This document shows, in pieces, positions 7,525 to 14,229 of a stretch of 14,786 nucleotides of DNA (position 1 is its first letter; every line of letters starts with the position of its first letter). The translations under genes and the position numbers were made by a program. The DNA comes from Coxiellaceae bacterium UBA6002 (lineage in GTDB: Bacteria > Pseudomonadota > Gammaproteobacteria > UBA6002), in the NCBI GenBank assembly GCA_002429595.1, contig DJAM01000047.1:1-14786 (forward strand), in the 5' to 3' direction. A model generated the notes under the pieces. That model ran no database searches. It was not told where the DNA came from and was given only the letters and a program-made list of their open reading frames with translations.

Positions 7525-7601
7525 CTGTCATTCCCGCGTAGGCGGGAATCCATCGTGGGTGCGGCTGGAAAGATGGATTCCCGCCTACGCGGGAATGACA
7601 G
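7525..7601. repeat. Nested palindromic repeat pair containing ATTCCCGCGTAGGCGGGAAT
   Basis: Two exact 30-bp copies in inverted orientation (7525-7554 and 7572-7601) are separated by 17 bp. Each contains the 20-bp ATTCCC-n8-GGGAAT palindrome, so each arm is itself a hairpin. A partial copy of the repeat start (TGTCATCCCGCG) appears just upstream, around 7491-7502. This sequence type is dispersed in many proteobacterial genomes, and the same spacing motif is the neisserial dRS3 unit. It lies in the gap between the MOMP terminator and the next gene. No transposase is nearby. It could be a REP/MITE-like element. Confidence 0.85.
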
Positions 7602-7675
7602 AAGATCACAGTAAAAAAACCGGTCATGATACGAATTCTTGTTTGTTAGACAATTAGCTAACTTCAGGAGGAAAC

Positions 7676-9571
7676 ATGAAAACCTGTCCGCTTTTTAGTT
7701 CAGACTTACTAAGCTCAATACCAGAAAATCTTCATTTCCAATCTATTAGTGAACAAAGTCTTCAGTCTTTAGCTGCGTTGAATAAGCTCATAGAGAACAT
7801 TGGTTTATATTTTCGTGGTAAGCGCCGTAAAGAAGAGCACTGTCAACGCTTGCAACAGAATATCACTCAATTAAATTCAGCAGAGTTTAGAGCAAATTTG
7901 GATAACTATCGCAAGGAATGTGACTACCTTAAAATTTATCGGGCCAATATGGCGTTGAAAAATTTGTTAGCGACAAATATTTGGGATAAGTGGGAGCAAC
8001 TTGGTAGCAAGACACAGATTAACCAACTAAAAATGTTTTGGCAGAGAAATTCAGAAACGAATCATCTGAGTTATGAAGCATTATTAGTGATTATGGAAGA
8101 TATCCTGCCGACCTTGGAGCACTTTAATCAATTGTGCGTCCTTGAAAGAAAATATCATCGAGGCAGTTTACCTAAAAAAGTTAGTGAATTGTTGAAGGCT
8201 TATCAAAAAGAGGTGCGTGCTTATATCAATTCTCTCAGAAACCAGGTCTGTGATGCGATGCTTGTAAGACTTCAGGTCATTTCAAAGTCAAATAATATTT
8301 ATCAGGGAGACGTTAGTTTCTATCTGGTGAATAGACTGAGTCATTTAGGTATTAACCTATCGGAAGCAATTAATAGGAAATATAAAATACTAACACAGCA
8401 GCAATTTGTTACTTTTCACCATTACGTTAACCAGTATGGTACCCAGCAGCAGAAAATTTCGTTGCGTCGATTACCGTGGTTTGAAAATGACCAACAATTT
8501 TCCGTTTCCGAGTCTTGTGGACAATTAACGATAATGCCAAGCATTCCACCCATTAAAAACAGAGCTTTTTCATTGTTACCTTGGCTTGAAAAATTTTTCG
8601 ATTGGTTCAATGGCGAACAAAATTATTTTGACACTAAATTTCATTTATTAGCACAAATTCGTTTGCAGGAAAAAAACAACCATATTGAACAATGCTCTTT
8701 AGAGAGTTTGTTGACTGATGATTATTGGCGAAGATTAACCTTGTTCGAAAATGATTTACTCGCGGAGCAATCAAAGCTTGATATATTTATTTCATCTTCG
8801 TGGAATGAAACCTTCCATCCCAGTTTGTACGCATCCTCTGTCGCATTTAAAAAATGTGTCCAAAAGGCATTGATTCGTAATATTGAAAATAAAATCGCCT
8901 ACACGGAATTACTTGCGCAACAATTAAGAACAAGGCTGGTATTCGATCTAGAAACTAATTTAATGTCGTCAGGCAATCTCAAAGAGTTTGTTGCAGCAAT
9001 CATAAAGGATATTGAAAATGCGTTAATTAAAATAAGACCAGAAAACTCCCCAATAGAGACTTGGGATCAAACTAAGTGCTTGCTGCAAATTTATCTAAGT
9101 GGTGAGAAGAAACCTCCTGAAAAAGATGAAAGCCAGGTTCAGTTAGAAAATAAAGAGCAATCAAATTTCGTAGCTATTGATGTGGCGATAAAAAACATTA
9201 TTGCTAAAGCAAGTGCTAACAATATTTTTGACTTAAAAAGTCTAAATACAAACATGATATCTTTGCAAAGATTATTTGAGTTAAAAAGCTCTAAAATAGA
9301 AAAAGATCTTTTGTTTTGGAAACAATTATCAATCTGTTACTTAAACACCTGCATTACTTTAGGAACAGATAACTCACTGCTAAAAGATTTAAAAAAAATC
9401 ATTTTTAAATTCGGACATCGAGAGCTTGTCTCGTCTGCTGGATGGTTTGATTTTTTTCATCGAGATATGAATTTGACAACCTATATAAAATATCGATCTT
9501 CGCTATTACAAACAAACGGTAAAGGCCTAGTATCGCTTGAGCTATCTCGGCCTCGTCAACGTGTGGCATGA
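7676..9571 (+). CDS. Large alpha-helical protein of unknown function
   Basis: I do not recognise this 631-residue protein. It has no signal peptide, no convincing membrane segment and no catalytic motif that I can name, so it is probably cytoplasmic or secreted by a leaderless route. It is rich in Leu, Lys, Glu, Gln and Asn in helix-forming patterns. Two low-helix breaks divide it into about three blocks: residues 1-275, 300-475 and 500-631. The breaks are a proline-containing stretch near 285-295 (IMPSIPPIKN) and a charged linker at about 476-500 (GEKKPPEKDE). It has many aromatic residues and single cysteines. The C-terminus is basic (SRPRQRVA). The start has a perfect AGGAGG at 7666-7671. 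It stands alone between the repeat and the regulator. A Legionellales context makes a secreted effector possible, but nothing in the sequence shows it. Confidence 0.85.
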   Translation: MKTCPLFSSDLLSSIPENLHFQSISEQSLQSLAALNKLIENIGLYFRGKRRKEEHCQRLQQNITQLNSAEFRANLDNYRKECDYLKIYRANMALKNLLATNIWDKWEQLGSKTQINQLKMFWQRNSETNHLSYEALLVIMEDILPTLEHFNQLCVLERKYHRGSLPKKVSELLKAYQKEVRAYINSLRNQVCDAMLVRLQVISKSNNIYQGDVSFYLVNRLSHLGINLSEAINRKYKILTQQQFVTFHHYVNQYGTQQQKISLRRLPWFENDQQFSVSESCGQLTIMPSIPPIKNRAFSLLPWLEKFFDWFNGEQNYFDTKFHLLAQIRLQEKNNHIEQCSLESLLTDDYWRRLTLFENDLLAEQSKLDIFISSSWNETFHPSLYASSVAFKKCVQKALIRNIENKIAYTELLAQQLRTRLVFDLETNLMSSGNLKEFVAAIIKDIENALIKIRPENSPIETWDQTKCLLQIYLSGEKKPPEKDESQVQLENKEQSNFVAIDVAIKNIIAKASANNIFDLKSLNTNMISLQRLFELKSSKIEKDLLFWKQLSICYLNTCITLGTDNSLLKDLKKIIFKFGHRELVSSAGWFDFFHRDMNLTTYIKYRSSLLQTNGKGLVSLELSRPRQRVA

Positions 9572-9632
9572 AATCAAAAATCTTATTTATACATGGGAAA
9601 CTTCTAAATATTGCTTAAAATTGACTTCAAGC

Positions 9633-9662
9633 ATGACAAATTCCATAAAGAGGCTCTATAAT
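9633..9662 (+). promoter_or_regulatory. Promoter of the LuxR/GacA-family regulator
   Basis: A perfect -10 TATAAT at 9657-9662 is preceded by ATGACA at 9633-9638 with an 18-nt spacer, five of six matches to the -35 consensus. A TTGACT at 9621-9626 is too far away. The ribosome-binding site AGGTGGAG at 9676-9683 and the ATG at 9692 follow after a short leader. It lies in the 120-bp gap after the large unknown gene, so the regulator probably has its own transcript. Confidence 0.65.
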
Positions 9663-9691
9663 AGGGCCTGAATTTAGGTGGAGTTTGTTAG

Positions 9692-10330
9692 ATGCTGAAT
9701 GTAATGTTAATTGACAGTCATGATTTAATTCGTTGTGGCATTAAATATATCTTACGTGATGTAAAAAACGTACAGATAAATAGCGAAGCGATTAGTTGTG
9801 AAGAAGCTATTACTCAAGCACAAGACTCTAAGCCAGAAGTAGCAGTGATCAGCCTAAATAAGTTTGATGTTTCGATGCTAGATGGCATCCAAAAGTTACT
9901 ACGTCGTATTAAAGGCCTTAAGGTGCTGGTCATCACTGATTGCATGAATGAGGTAATCTTATCCTATTTATTAAAAAGTGGAGTGCATGGTGCATTATCC
10001 ATGAATACTAATAAAGAAGAGATTACGCAGGCTCTCAAAATGATTAAAAATGGTGAGCGCTATGTCAGTTCTGATATTGCAAACTATTTGGCCACTTCCA
10101 ATGTTATTGCTGACAATCCTTCTCCCTTTAGGCGATTATCGAGCAGAGAACTCCAAGTCGTCTTAATGATCGTACGAGGATTAAGCCCCAAGGAAATTGC
10201 TGAAAAACTTTTCCTAAGTTCTAAAACAATTAGTACCTACCGCAATAATATCTTTAACAAGCTTGATGTGAAAAACGAAGTCGAGATGACTTTGTTGGCC
10301 ATTATGAGTGGTTTATTGCAGATAAAATAA
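9692..10330 (+). CDS. GacA/LetA/UvrY-like regulator with a degenerate receiver domain
   Basis: Two-domain transcription factor, 212 residues: a CheY-like receiver (about 1-120) joined to a LuxR-type helix-turn-helix (about 147-207, with LSSRELQVVLMIVRGLSPKEIAEKLFLSSKTISTYR). Length and domain order match GacA/UvrY/LetA. The receiver has lost several key residues. The second acidic-pocket position is Ser9 (IDSHD, not VDDH). The phosphoacceptor position is Ser54 (AVISLN, not a D-containing loop). The conserved lysine is replaced around Met104 (ALSMN, not YLTK). Asp8 and Thr82 remain. It therefore probably cannot be phosphorylated in the normal way and may act constitutively or through another signal. 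No sensor kinase is nearby. Its DNA-binding half looks intact. Confidence 0.9.
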   Translation: MLNVMLIDSHDLIRCGIKYILRDVKNVQINSEAISCEEAITQAQDSKPEVAVISLNKFDVSMLDGIQKLLRRIKGLKVLVITDCMNEVILSYLLKSGVHGALSMNTNKEEITQALKMIKNGERYVSSDIANYLATSNVIADNPSPFRRLSSRELQVVLMIVRGLSPKEIAEKLFLSSKTISTYRNNIFNKLDVKNEVEMTLLAIMSGLLQIK

Positions 10331-10410
10331 AAAACTAGCTCATAGATAATAAATTTTCATTAAAATCGTACGGGGACGGCGCGAAACGGTCTATTTACCC
10401 TCTACTTTTT

Positions 10411-10740
10411 TTAATCGTCATCACCTTCAGAAGAGCAATCTTTGATCGCTACGCTGTCGCAGCTTGCATTAACTCGCTGCCGTAGTTCCTTTCCAGGTTT
10501 GAAGTGAGGCGTATATTTAGGGATGGTAGCAACTTTTTCACCGGTTTTGGGGTTGTGGGCGTTGCGAGCAGGACGGTAGTGCAGGCAGAAACTGCCAAAA
10601 CCACGTATCTCTATTCTACCGCCATGGCAGAGTTCGTTGCCCATACAGTCCAAAACTTGATTTACTCCAACCTCAACATCCTTAATTGGCAGGGTATTAA
10701 GCTTTTCTGCAATTAAATTTATTAATTCAGATTTAACCAT
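10411..10740 (-). CDS. ihfB: Integration host factor beta subunit, with C-terminal acidic tail
   Basis: DNA-bending histone-like protein that works as a heterodimer with IHF-alpha in nucleoid structure, transcription and site-specific recombination. The 109 residues start MVKSELINLIAEKL. They include the conserved GRIEIRGFGSFCLHYR (41-56) and the arm tip NPKTGEKV with the intercalating Pro64. KYTPHFKPGKELRQRVN follows. The beta-type rather than HU-type identity comes from RIEIRGFGSF and HFKPGKEL. About 15 residues extend past the usual 94-residue end and finish SEGDDD. The only strong ribosome-binding site (AAGGAGG) is about 19 nt from the ATG, and an in-frame TGA lies 9 nt upstream of the ATG, so no longer start is possible. 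Expected to be self-contained, with its own promoter. Confidence 0.95.
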   Translation of the reverse strand: MVKSELINLIAEKLNTLPIKDVEVGVNQVLDCMGNELCHGGRIEIRGFGSFCLHYRPARNAHNPKTGEKVATIPKYTPHFKPGKELRQRVNASCDSVAIKDCSSEGDDD

Positions 10741-10783
10741 GGTTGTTCAGCTGGAGCTGCCTCCTTATTTCAATAATATGTTA

Positions 10784-10792
10784 AGTATATCA
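10784..10792 (-). promoter_or_regulatory. Extended -10 promoter of ihfB
   Basis: On the minus strand TGATATACT is a perfect extended -10 (TG-A-TATACT). It sits about 44 nt before the ihfB ATG. No good -35 is seen at 16-18 nt, which is acceptable for an extended -10. The rest of the 144-bp gap after purN has no clear terminator hairpin. Confidence 0.45.
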
Positions 10793-10884
10793 TTTTAGAC
10801 GAAAAATGAGTAATAGTTAGAACTTGGCTTCAAAATAGATCGGCTAGGACGTTTGGCCAAAAAAAGGACGGCAGTCTCTAGTGG

Positions 10885-11550
10885 CTAGTCGTTAGAAATA
10901 ATAAAACGCAAACCGCTTTGGGGTAAGACAAAACCATCTAATGAAACTTGATCTTTGAGTAATGCTATTCGCCTCTGTGCAAACCAATTAGCGACAGTTG
11001 GATAAAGAAAATGCTCAGCTTTATGAACTTTATTTTTGACCGTTTCTAGATTGTCATCAGAGGTAACCGCAATAACTGCCTGCGCTATCAAAGGGCCGGC
11101 ATCTAGGTCTGCTGTGGCGAAATGGATGCTGCAGCCGTGTTCTGATTTTTTATCGGTTAAAACCTGTTGATGAGTATTTAATCCAGGGTAGGAGGGCAGT
11201 AAAGAGGGGTGTATGTTAAGTATTTTATCCTGGAAGGGCTCCAAAAAGTCGTGACCTAAGATGTGCATAAAACCGGCGAGTAGTATTAGGTCAGGCTGGT
11301 AGGGTGCGACTGTCTCTCTAAGTGCTATGTCGTAGTCTTTCCTGGATGAATAATCTTTGGCTAGCAGAATTATTGTTGGGATGCCGGCTTGATTAGCTCT
11401 TTGTATGCCATAAGCTGATATATTATTACTAATGACGACAGATATTTTTGCCTGTAGTTGGTTGGAGTCGATGGCATCAATTAAAGCCTGAAGGTTTGAA
11501 CCGTTGCCGGAAATTAACACAGCTATGTTCAGCGGAGTTTTTGAAGTCAT
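10885..11550 (-). CDS. purN: Phosphoribosylglycinamide formyltransferase (GAR transformylase)
   Basis: Third step of purine synthesis: transfers the formyl group of 10-formyl-THF to GAR. The start at 11550 gives 221 residues beginning MTSKTPLNIAVLISGNGSNLQALIDAI, the family N-terminus with the phosphate loop. The active-site residues are Asn112 and His114 in LNIHPSLLPSYPG and Asp150 in ATADLDAGPL. The frame stays open far upstream (to 11691), but that extension reads purM DNA in another frame and should not be kept. The start codon overlaps the purM stop in ATGA, so the two are translationally coupled. No terminator is obvious downstream. Confidence 0.96.
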   Translation of the reverse strand: MTSKTPLNIAVLISGNGSNLQALIDAIDSNQLQAKISVVISNNISAYGIQRANQAGIPTIILLAKDYSSRKDYDIALRETVAPYQPDLILLAGFMHILGHDFLEPFQDKILNIHPSLLPSYPGLNTHQQVLTDKKSEHGCSIHFATADLDAGPLIAQAVIAVTSDDNLETVKNKVHKAEHFLYPTVANWFAQRRIALLKDQVSLDGFVLPQSGLRFIISND

Positions 11551-12581
11551 GCCATTTGAACCTGAGGAGTTTCTTCCTTGCAGTTGTCGATTGTTCCAAT
11601 GACCCATGCTTGTTCGCCGCTTTGTTCCAGGGTGGTTAGTGCTTGATTGACATGGTCGCGAGCCACACAAATTACCATCCCAACGCCACAATTAAAGGTC
11701 AGAAACATTTCTTCCCTTGGAATATTCCCTTCCTGTGCGAGCCACTCGAATATACTAGGAATTTGCCAGCTGCTGGCATCAATAATAGCTTGAGTATGGC
11801 TGGGAAGAACTCGGGGGATATTTTCAATGCCGCCTCCAGTAATATGCGCCATTGCTTTAATAGGTAATGCCTTAAGTAAATTCAAAATACTTCTGACATA
11901 AATTTTGGTGGGTCTTAACAACGTGTCACCCAATGCTATGCCATCAAGTGTTTGCGCTAAGGAGTGTTTCTTTACCTCTAATACCTTGCGTACTAATGAA
12001 TAGCCGTTAGAGTGCAAGCCGGAAGATGCCAAGGCAATTAACATATCGCCCGCCGCTACGTCGGCACCCGTAATCAATTTTTGCTTTTCTACGATCCCTA
12101 CCACAAAGCCTGCTAGGTCGTAGTCACCCTTAGAATACATGCCTGGCATTTCGGCTGTTTCCCCACCTACTAAGGCCATATTAGCCTGTTGACATCCTTC
12201 AGCAATTCCTTCGATGATGGCTTGCGCCTTATCAATTTCCAGGCGGGAAGTAGCGAAATAATCCAAAAAGAATAAAGGTTCAGCACCTTGCACGATAATA
12301 TCGTTGGCACACATGGCGACTAGATCAATGCCAATCGTGTGGTGCTTGTTAAGCTCAATAGCAAGCTTAAGTTTGGTGCCAACGCCATCAGTTGAGCTGA
12401 CCAGAATGGGATTTTTATATCGATCTAAAGGAAGTTCAAAGAGAGCGCCAAAGCCACCAAGACCCGACAATACACCTGGTCGATGGGTTTTTTTCGCAAG
12501 CGGTTTAATGCGATCGACTAGCTCGTTGCCCATATCGATGTCAACGCCGGCATCTTTGTAGGAAAGTGTTGTTTCGCTCAT
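11547..12581 (-). CDS. purM: Phosphoribosylformylglycinamidine cyclo-ligase (AIR synthetase)
   Basis: Fifth step of purine synthesis: ATP-dependent ring closure of FGAM to AIR. The 344 residues match the usual 345. Family blocks are the N-terminal SYKDAGVDIDMGNELV (7-22), SSTDGVGTKLKLA (62-74) in the ATP/substrate region, DLVAMCANDI (86-95) and GGETAEMPGMY (139-149). HITGGGIENIPRVLP lies near the C-terminal third. Its end overlaps purN by four bases (ATGA). Expression is probably from the promoter in the gap shared with hda. A classical PurR operator is not convincingly present. Confidence 0.97.
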   Translation of the reverse strand: MSETTLSYKDAGVDIDMGNELVDRIKPLAKKTHRPGVLSGLGGFGALFELPLDRYKNPILVSSTDGVGTKLKLAIELNKHHTIGIDLVAMCANDIIVQGAEPLFFLDYFATSRLEIDKAQAIIEGIAEGCQQANMALVGGETAEMPGMYSKGDYDLAGFVVGIVEKQKLITGADVAAGDMLIALASSGLHSNGYSLVRKVLEVKKHSLAQTLDGIALGDTLLRPTKIYVRSILNLLKALPIKAMAHITGGGIENIPRVLPSHTQAIIDASSWQIPSIFEWLAQEGNIPREEMFLTFNCGVGMVICVARDHVNQALTTLEQSGEQAWVIGTIDNCKEETPQVQMA

Positions 12582-12613
12582 ATCGTTCGAGAAAATAAGA
12601 AGTTCTTTGCGTC

Positions 12614-12642
12614 ATACTAGCGAGTTGCTCGTATCTTGTCGA
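12614..12642 (-). promoter_or_regulatory. Promoter of the purM-purN operon
   Basis: On the minus strand a -35 TCGACA (12642-12637) and a -10 TAGTAT (12619-12614) are separated by exactly 17 nt. They match the sigma-70 consensus at five and four of six positions. A small dyad CGAG-TTG-CTCG (12621-12631) lies in the spacer. The purM ATG is about 30 nt downstream of the -10. Confidence 0.5.
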
Positions 12643-12665
12643 GGTATTAGTGTTTGGTCGATGAC

Positions 12666-12694
12666 TTGACTAGCTTATTTAAAGTTGTTTTGAT
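12666..12694 (+). promoter_or_regulatory. Possible promoter of hda
   Basis: TTGACT at 12666-12671 and TTTGAT at 12689-12694 are separated by 17 nt. This would give a leader of about 15 nt before the ATG at 12716. The -10 is weak. It lies back to back with the purM promoter in the 134-bp divergent gap. Confidence 0.35.
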
Positions 12695-12715
12695 ATCTGC
12701 TGATTTTTTCCTGAT

Positions 12716-13408
12716 ATGAGTAAGAGCATGCAAGATCAGCTAAGTCTGGGTATTAGATTGCGTGATGACGCCGATTTTGAAAATTGGTACTTAGGCGATA
12801 ACCAAGAATTACTCTCTTCATTGATGAGTTTATTACAAAGCCCGCATTGGGGATATTTGTTACTTTGGGGCGTTTCGGGTTCAGGTAAAAGTCATCTACT
12901 GCAAGCGGCGACTCAAAAGAAAGCGCCACACTCTTTCTATTTACCACTGTCAGACTTTGCTAGCCTTTCGCCTGCCGTCTTAGAGGATTTAGATCATTAT
13001 ACCTTGATCTGCCTTGATGACATTGAATACGTGGTTGGAGATTCTAATTGGGAAGAAGCTTTATTCCATTTCTTTAACCGCAGTCAACAATCGTGTGCGC
13101 GCTTAGTGTTTAGCATCGATTCTCTTGCAACCCTTGCAGCTATTAAGTTGCCTGATTTGCGTTCCCGCTTAGCGTCAGGAGTGACCTACCAAATTAAACC
13201 GCTAAACGATGATCAAAAGCTAGCTGCTCTGCAATTACGGGCGAGGCGACGTGGTATGAGCTTAAATGAGGAAGTTGGTAAGTATTTATTGAATCATTTT
13301 TCTCGTGACACCACCGATCTGTTCAAAGTGTTGGAACATTTGGATACGGCTTCGTTAAAGGCACAGCATAAATTAACCATTCCATTTGTTAAAAGCGTAC
13401 TTTCTTAA
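12716..13408 (+). CDS. hda: DnaA regulatory inactivator Hda
   Basis: AAA+ protein related to the DnaA ATPase domain. It binds the DNA-loaded sliding clamp and triggers ATP hydrolysis by DnaA to prevent over-initiation of replication. The 230 residues start with a clamp-binding motif QLSLG (8-12), the same place as QLSLP in E. coli Hda. The Walker A is GVSGSGKSH (52-60), the Walker B LICLDDIE (97-104), and the likely arginine finger is Arg151 (LPDLRSRLASG). The usual DnaA DNA-binding domain is missing, as expected. Met at 12728 is an alternative start that keeps the clamp motif. No strong ribosome-binding site is visible for either. It is divergent from purM, as in Pseudomonas-type gene orders, and convergent with the next gene with only 8 bp between stop codons. 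Confidence 0.93.
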   Translation: MSKSMQDQLSLGIRLRDDADFENWYLGDNQELLSSLMSLLQSPHWGYLLLWGVSGSGKSHLLQAATQKKAPHSFYLPLSDFASLSPAVLEDLDHYTLICLDDIEYVVGDSNWEEALFHFFNRSQQSCARLVFSIDSLATLAAIKLPDLRSRLASGVTYQIKPLNDDQKLAALQLRARRRGMSLNEEVGKYLLNHFSRDTTDLFKVLEHLDTASLKAQHKLTIPFVKSVLS

Positions 13409-13416
13409 AGCTAAAT

Positions 13417-14046
13417 TTAATTCCGTCGAAAATCAATTCGGGCTTGTAGCATGAGGCCCAAGATTTTGTCTTTTTTAGTCATTTCGATTGGTGGGTAATC
13501 ACCATTAACCGATTTTAGATAGCGTTTAGGGCCGTCGATTAATAATTGTTTGAAGATCGCGTGAGATGCTCCGGTTAACCACGCAACTACAAAATCTCTA
13601 TGTTTGTACTGGGGAGCAGGCTCAATGATCAACAAAGTTCCATCTGGAAACATCGGATACATAGTCGAGTCTTTAAGTTGAATCGCGTAGGCCGAATCTG
13701 AGATATCAATATCCGTTTGAACAAAGTTTTTTGCCAGGGCTTTCTCTTTTGGCCAGGTTACTGCTTGGCTTAGTGTGATCAAAGGCAGATAAAACAATTC
13801 TTGTTCAACATGAAAAACGGAGCCATTAGCATCTAAAGGTACATCGCCAATTAGCTGGTCTACTGTAATCGAGAAATATTTCGCGATGGGCCTTAGACTT
13901 TCTATTTTGGGATTATCCGTTTCTCCAGAAGCGATACGGTGGATAACCGGTTGGCAAATACCGGTTTGCCGAGCTAATTCTGACTCGCTAATATTTTCTT
14001 TCTGTAATAATGATTTTAATGTTGAAGAAAGTTTGGTCTTTTTCAT
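13417..14046 (-). CDS. XRE-type HTH / S24 LexA-like repressor
   Basis: Phage-repressor-like transcription factor. From the ATG at 14046 it has 209 residues. The N-terminal XRE helix-turn-helix is about 8-62 (ISESELARQTGICQPVIHRIASGE). The C-terminal S24 domain is about 85-205, with a probable Ser127/Lys166 dyad (KDSTMYPMFPDG and HAIFKQLL) and the family motif KSVNGDYPPI. No Ala-Gly or Cys-Gly cleavage pair is visible in the hinge (about 63-120), so RecA-stimulated self-cleavage is not supported despite the intact dyad. A longer frame from TTG at 14085 overlaps its own promoter and is rejected. It faces a divergent small LuxR-type gene across a 183-bp gap that holds a perfect dyad operator candidate. 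It could be a prophage remnant regulator or a chromosomal one; no other phage gene is visible. Confidence 0.88.
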   Translation of the reverse strand: MKKTKLSSTLKSLLQKENISESELARQTGICQPVIHRIASGETDNPKIESLRPIAKYFSITVDQLIGDVPLDANGSVFHVEQELFYLPLITLSQAVTWPKEKALAKNFVQTDIDISDSAYAIQLKDSTMYPMFPDGTLLIIEPAPQYKHRDFVVAWLTGASHAIFKQLLIDGPKRYLKSVNGDYPPIEMTKKDKILGLMLQARIDFRRN

Positions 14047-14075
14047 CGATTTATTAGTTATCTTTTTAGAGCTCC

Positions 14076-14103
14076 AATATAACAAAAACCAAGGCTTCGT
14101 CCA
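14076..14103 (-). promoter_or_regulatory. Promoter of the S24 repressor gene
   Basis: On the minus strand TGTTATATT (14084-14076) is an extended -10 with the hexamer TATATT. TGGACG at 14103-14098 is a four-of-six -35 with a 16-nt spacer. Transcription would start near 14069, leaving about 23 nt before the ATG at 14046. This excludes the TTG start at 14085. Confidence 0.5.
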
Positions 14104-14132
14104 TTAGTAAAATGAGTACTACCGTATTTTTC

Positions 14133-14148
14133 TATGTGTTGACACATA
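14133..14148. promoter_or_regulatory. 16-bp dyad operator candidate, S24/LuxR intergenic region
   Basis: TATGTGT-TG-ACACATA is a perfect inverted repeat with 7-bp arms and a 2-nt centre. It overlaps the TTGACA -35 box (14139-14144) of the rightward LuxR-type gene. It lies about 30 bp upstream of the repressor's own -35. A dimeric helix-turn-helix protein bound here would block the rightward promoter. The S24 repressor encoded next to it is the obvious candidate. Binding is inference. Confidence 0.6.
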
Positions 14149-14166
14149 ATTATCCTATGCAATAAA
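14139..14166 (+). promoter_or_regulatory. Candidate promoter of the small LuxR-type gene
   Basis: A perfect -35 TTGACA at 14139-14144 is followed after 16 nt by AATAAA at 14161-14166, a weak -10. A second AT-rich TATAAA at 14168-14173 is better as a hexamer but too far from this -35. The weak -10 suggests that the promoter may need help from an activator. The ribosome-binding site AAGGAG is at 14215-14220. Confidence 0.4.
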
Positions 14167-14229
14167 GTATAAATCGCTTAGCTGTATCTTTTTATTCCAA
14201 CCTATAAAAATAACAAGGAGAGAAGATTG

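Noticed and set aside
7463..7657. Open frame encoding a small protein with CHSRVGGNPSW and WIPAYAGMT
   Set aside because: It is produced by translating the inverted repeat copies, a known type of phantom repeat ORF. It has no good ribosome-binding site and starts inside the porin terminator.
7676..9571. Dot/Icm effector call for the 631-residue protein
   Set aside because: No eukaryotic-like domain and no acidic (E-block-like) C-terminal signal; the tail is basic. Kept only as a possibility.
11551..11691. N-terminal extension of purN (47 residues)
   Set aside because: It is purM sequence in another frame. The family start MTSK at 11550 with the ATGA overlap explains the gene.
12596..12611. 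PurR-like operator upstream of purM
   Set aside because: Only the right half TTTGCGT matches the consensus well; about 10 of 16 positions agree, too few to call.
14047..14085. TTG start giving a longer S24 repressor
   Set aside because: The TTG lies inside the extended -10 of its promoter, so it cannot be in the mRNA from that promoter.
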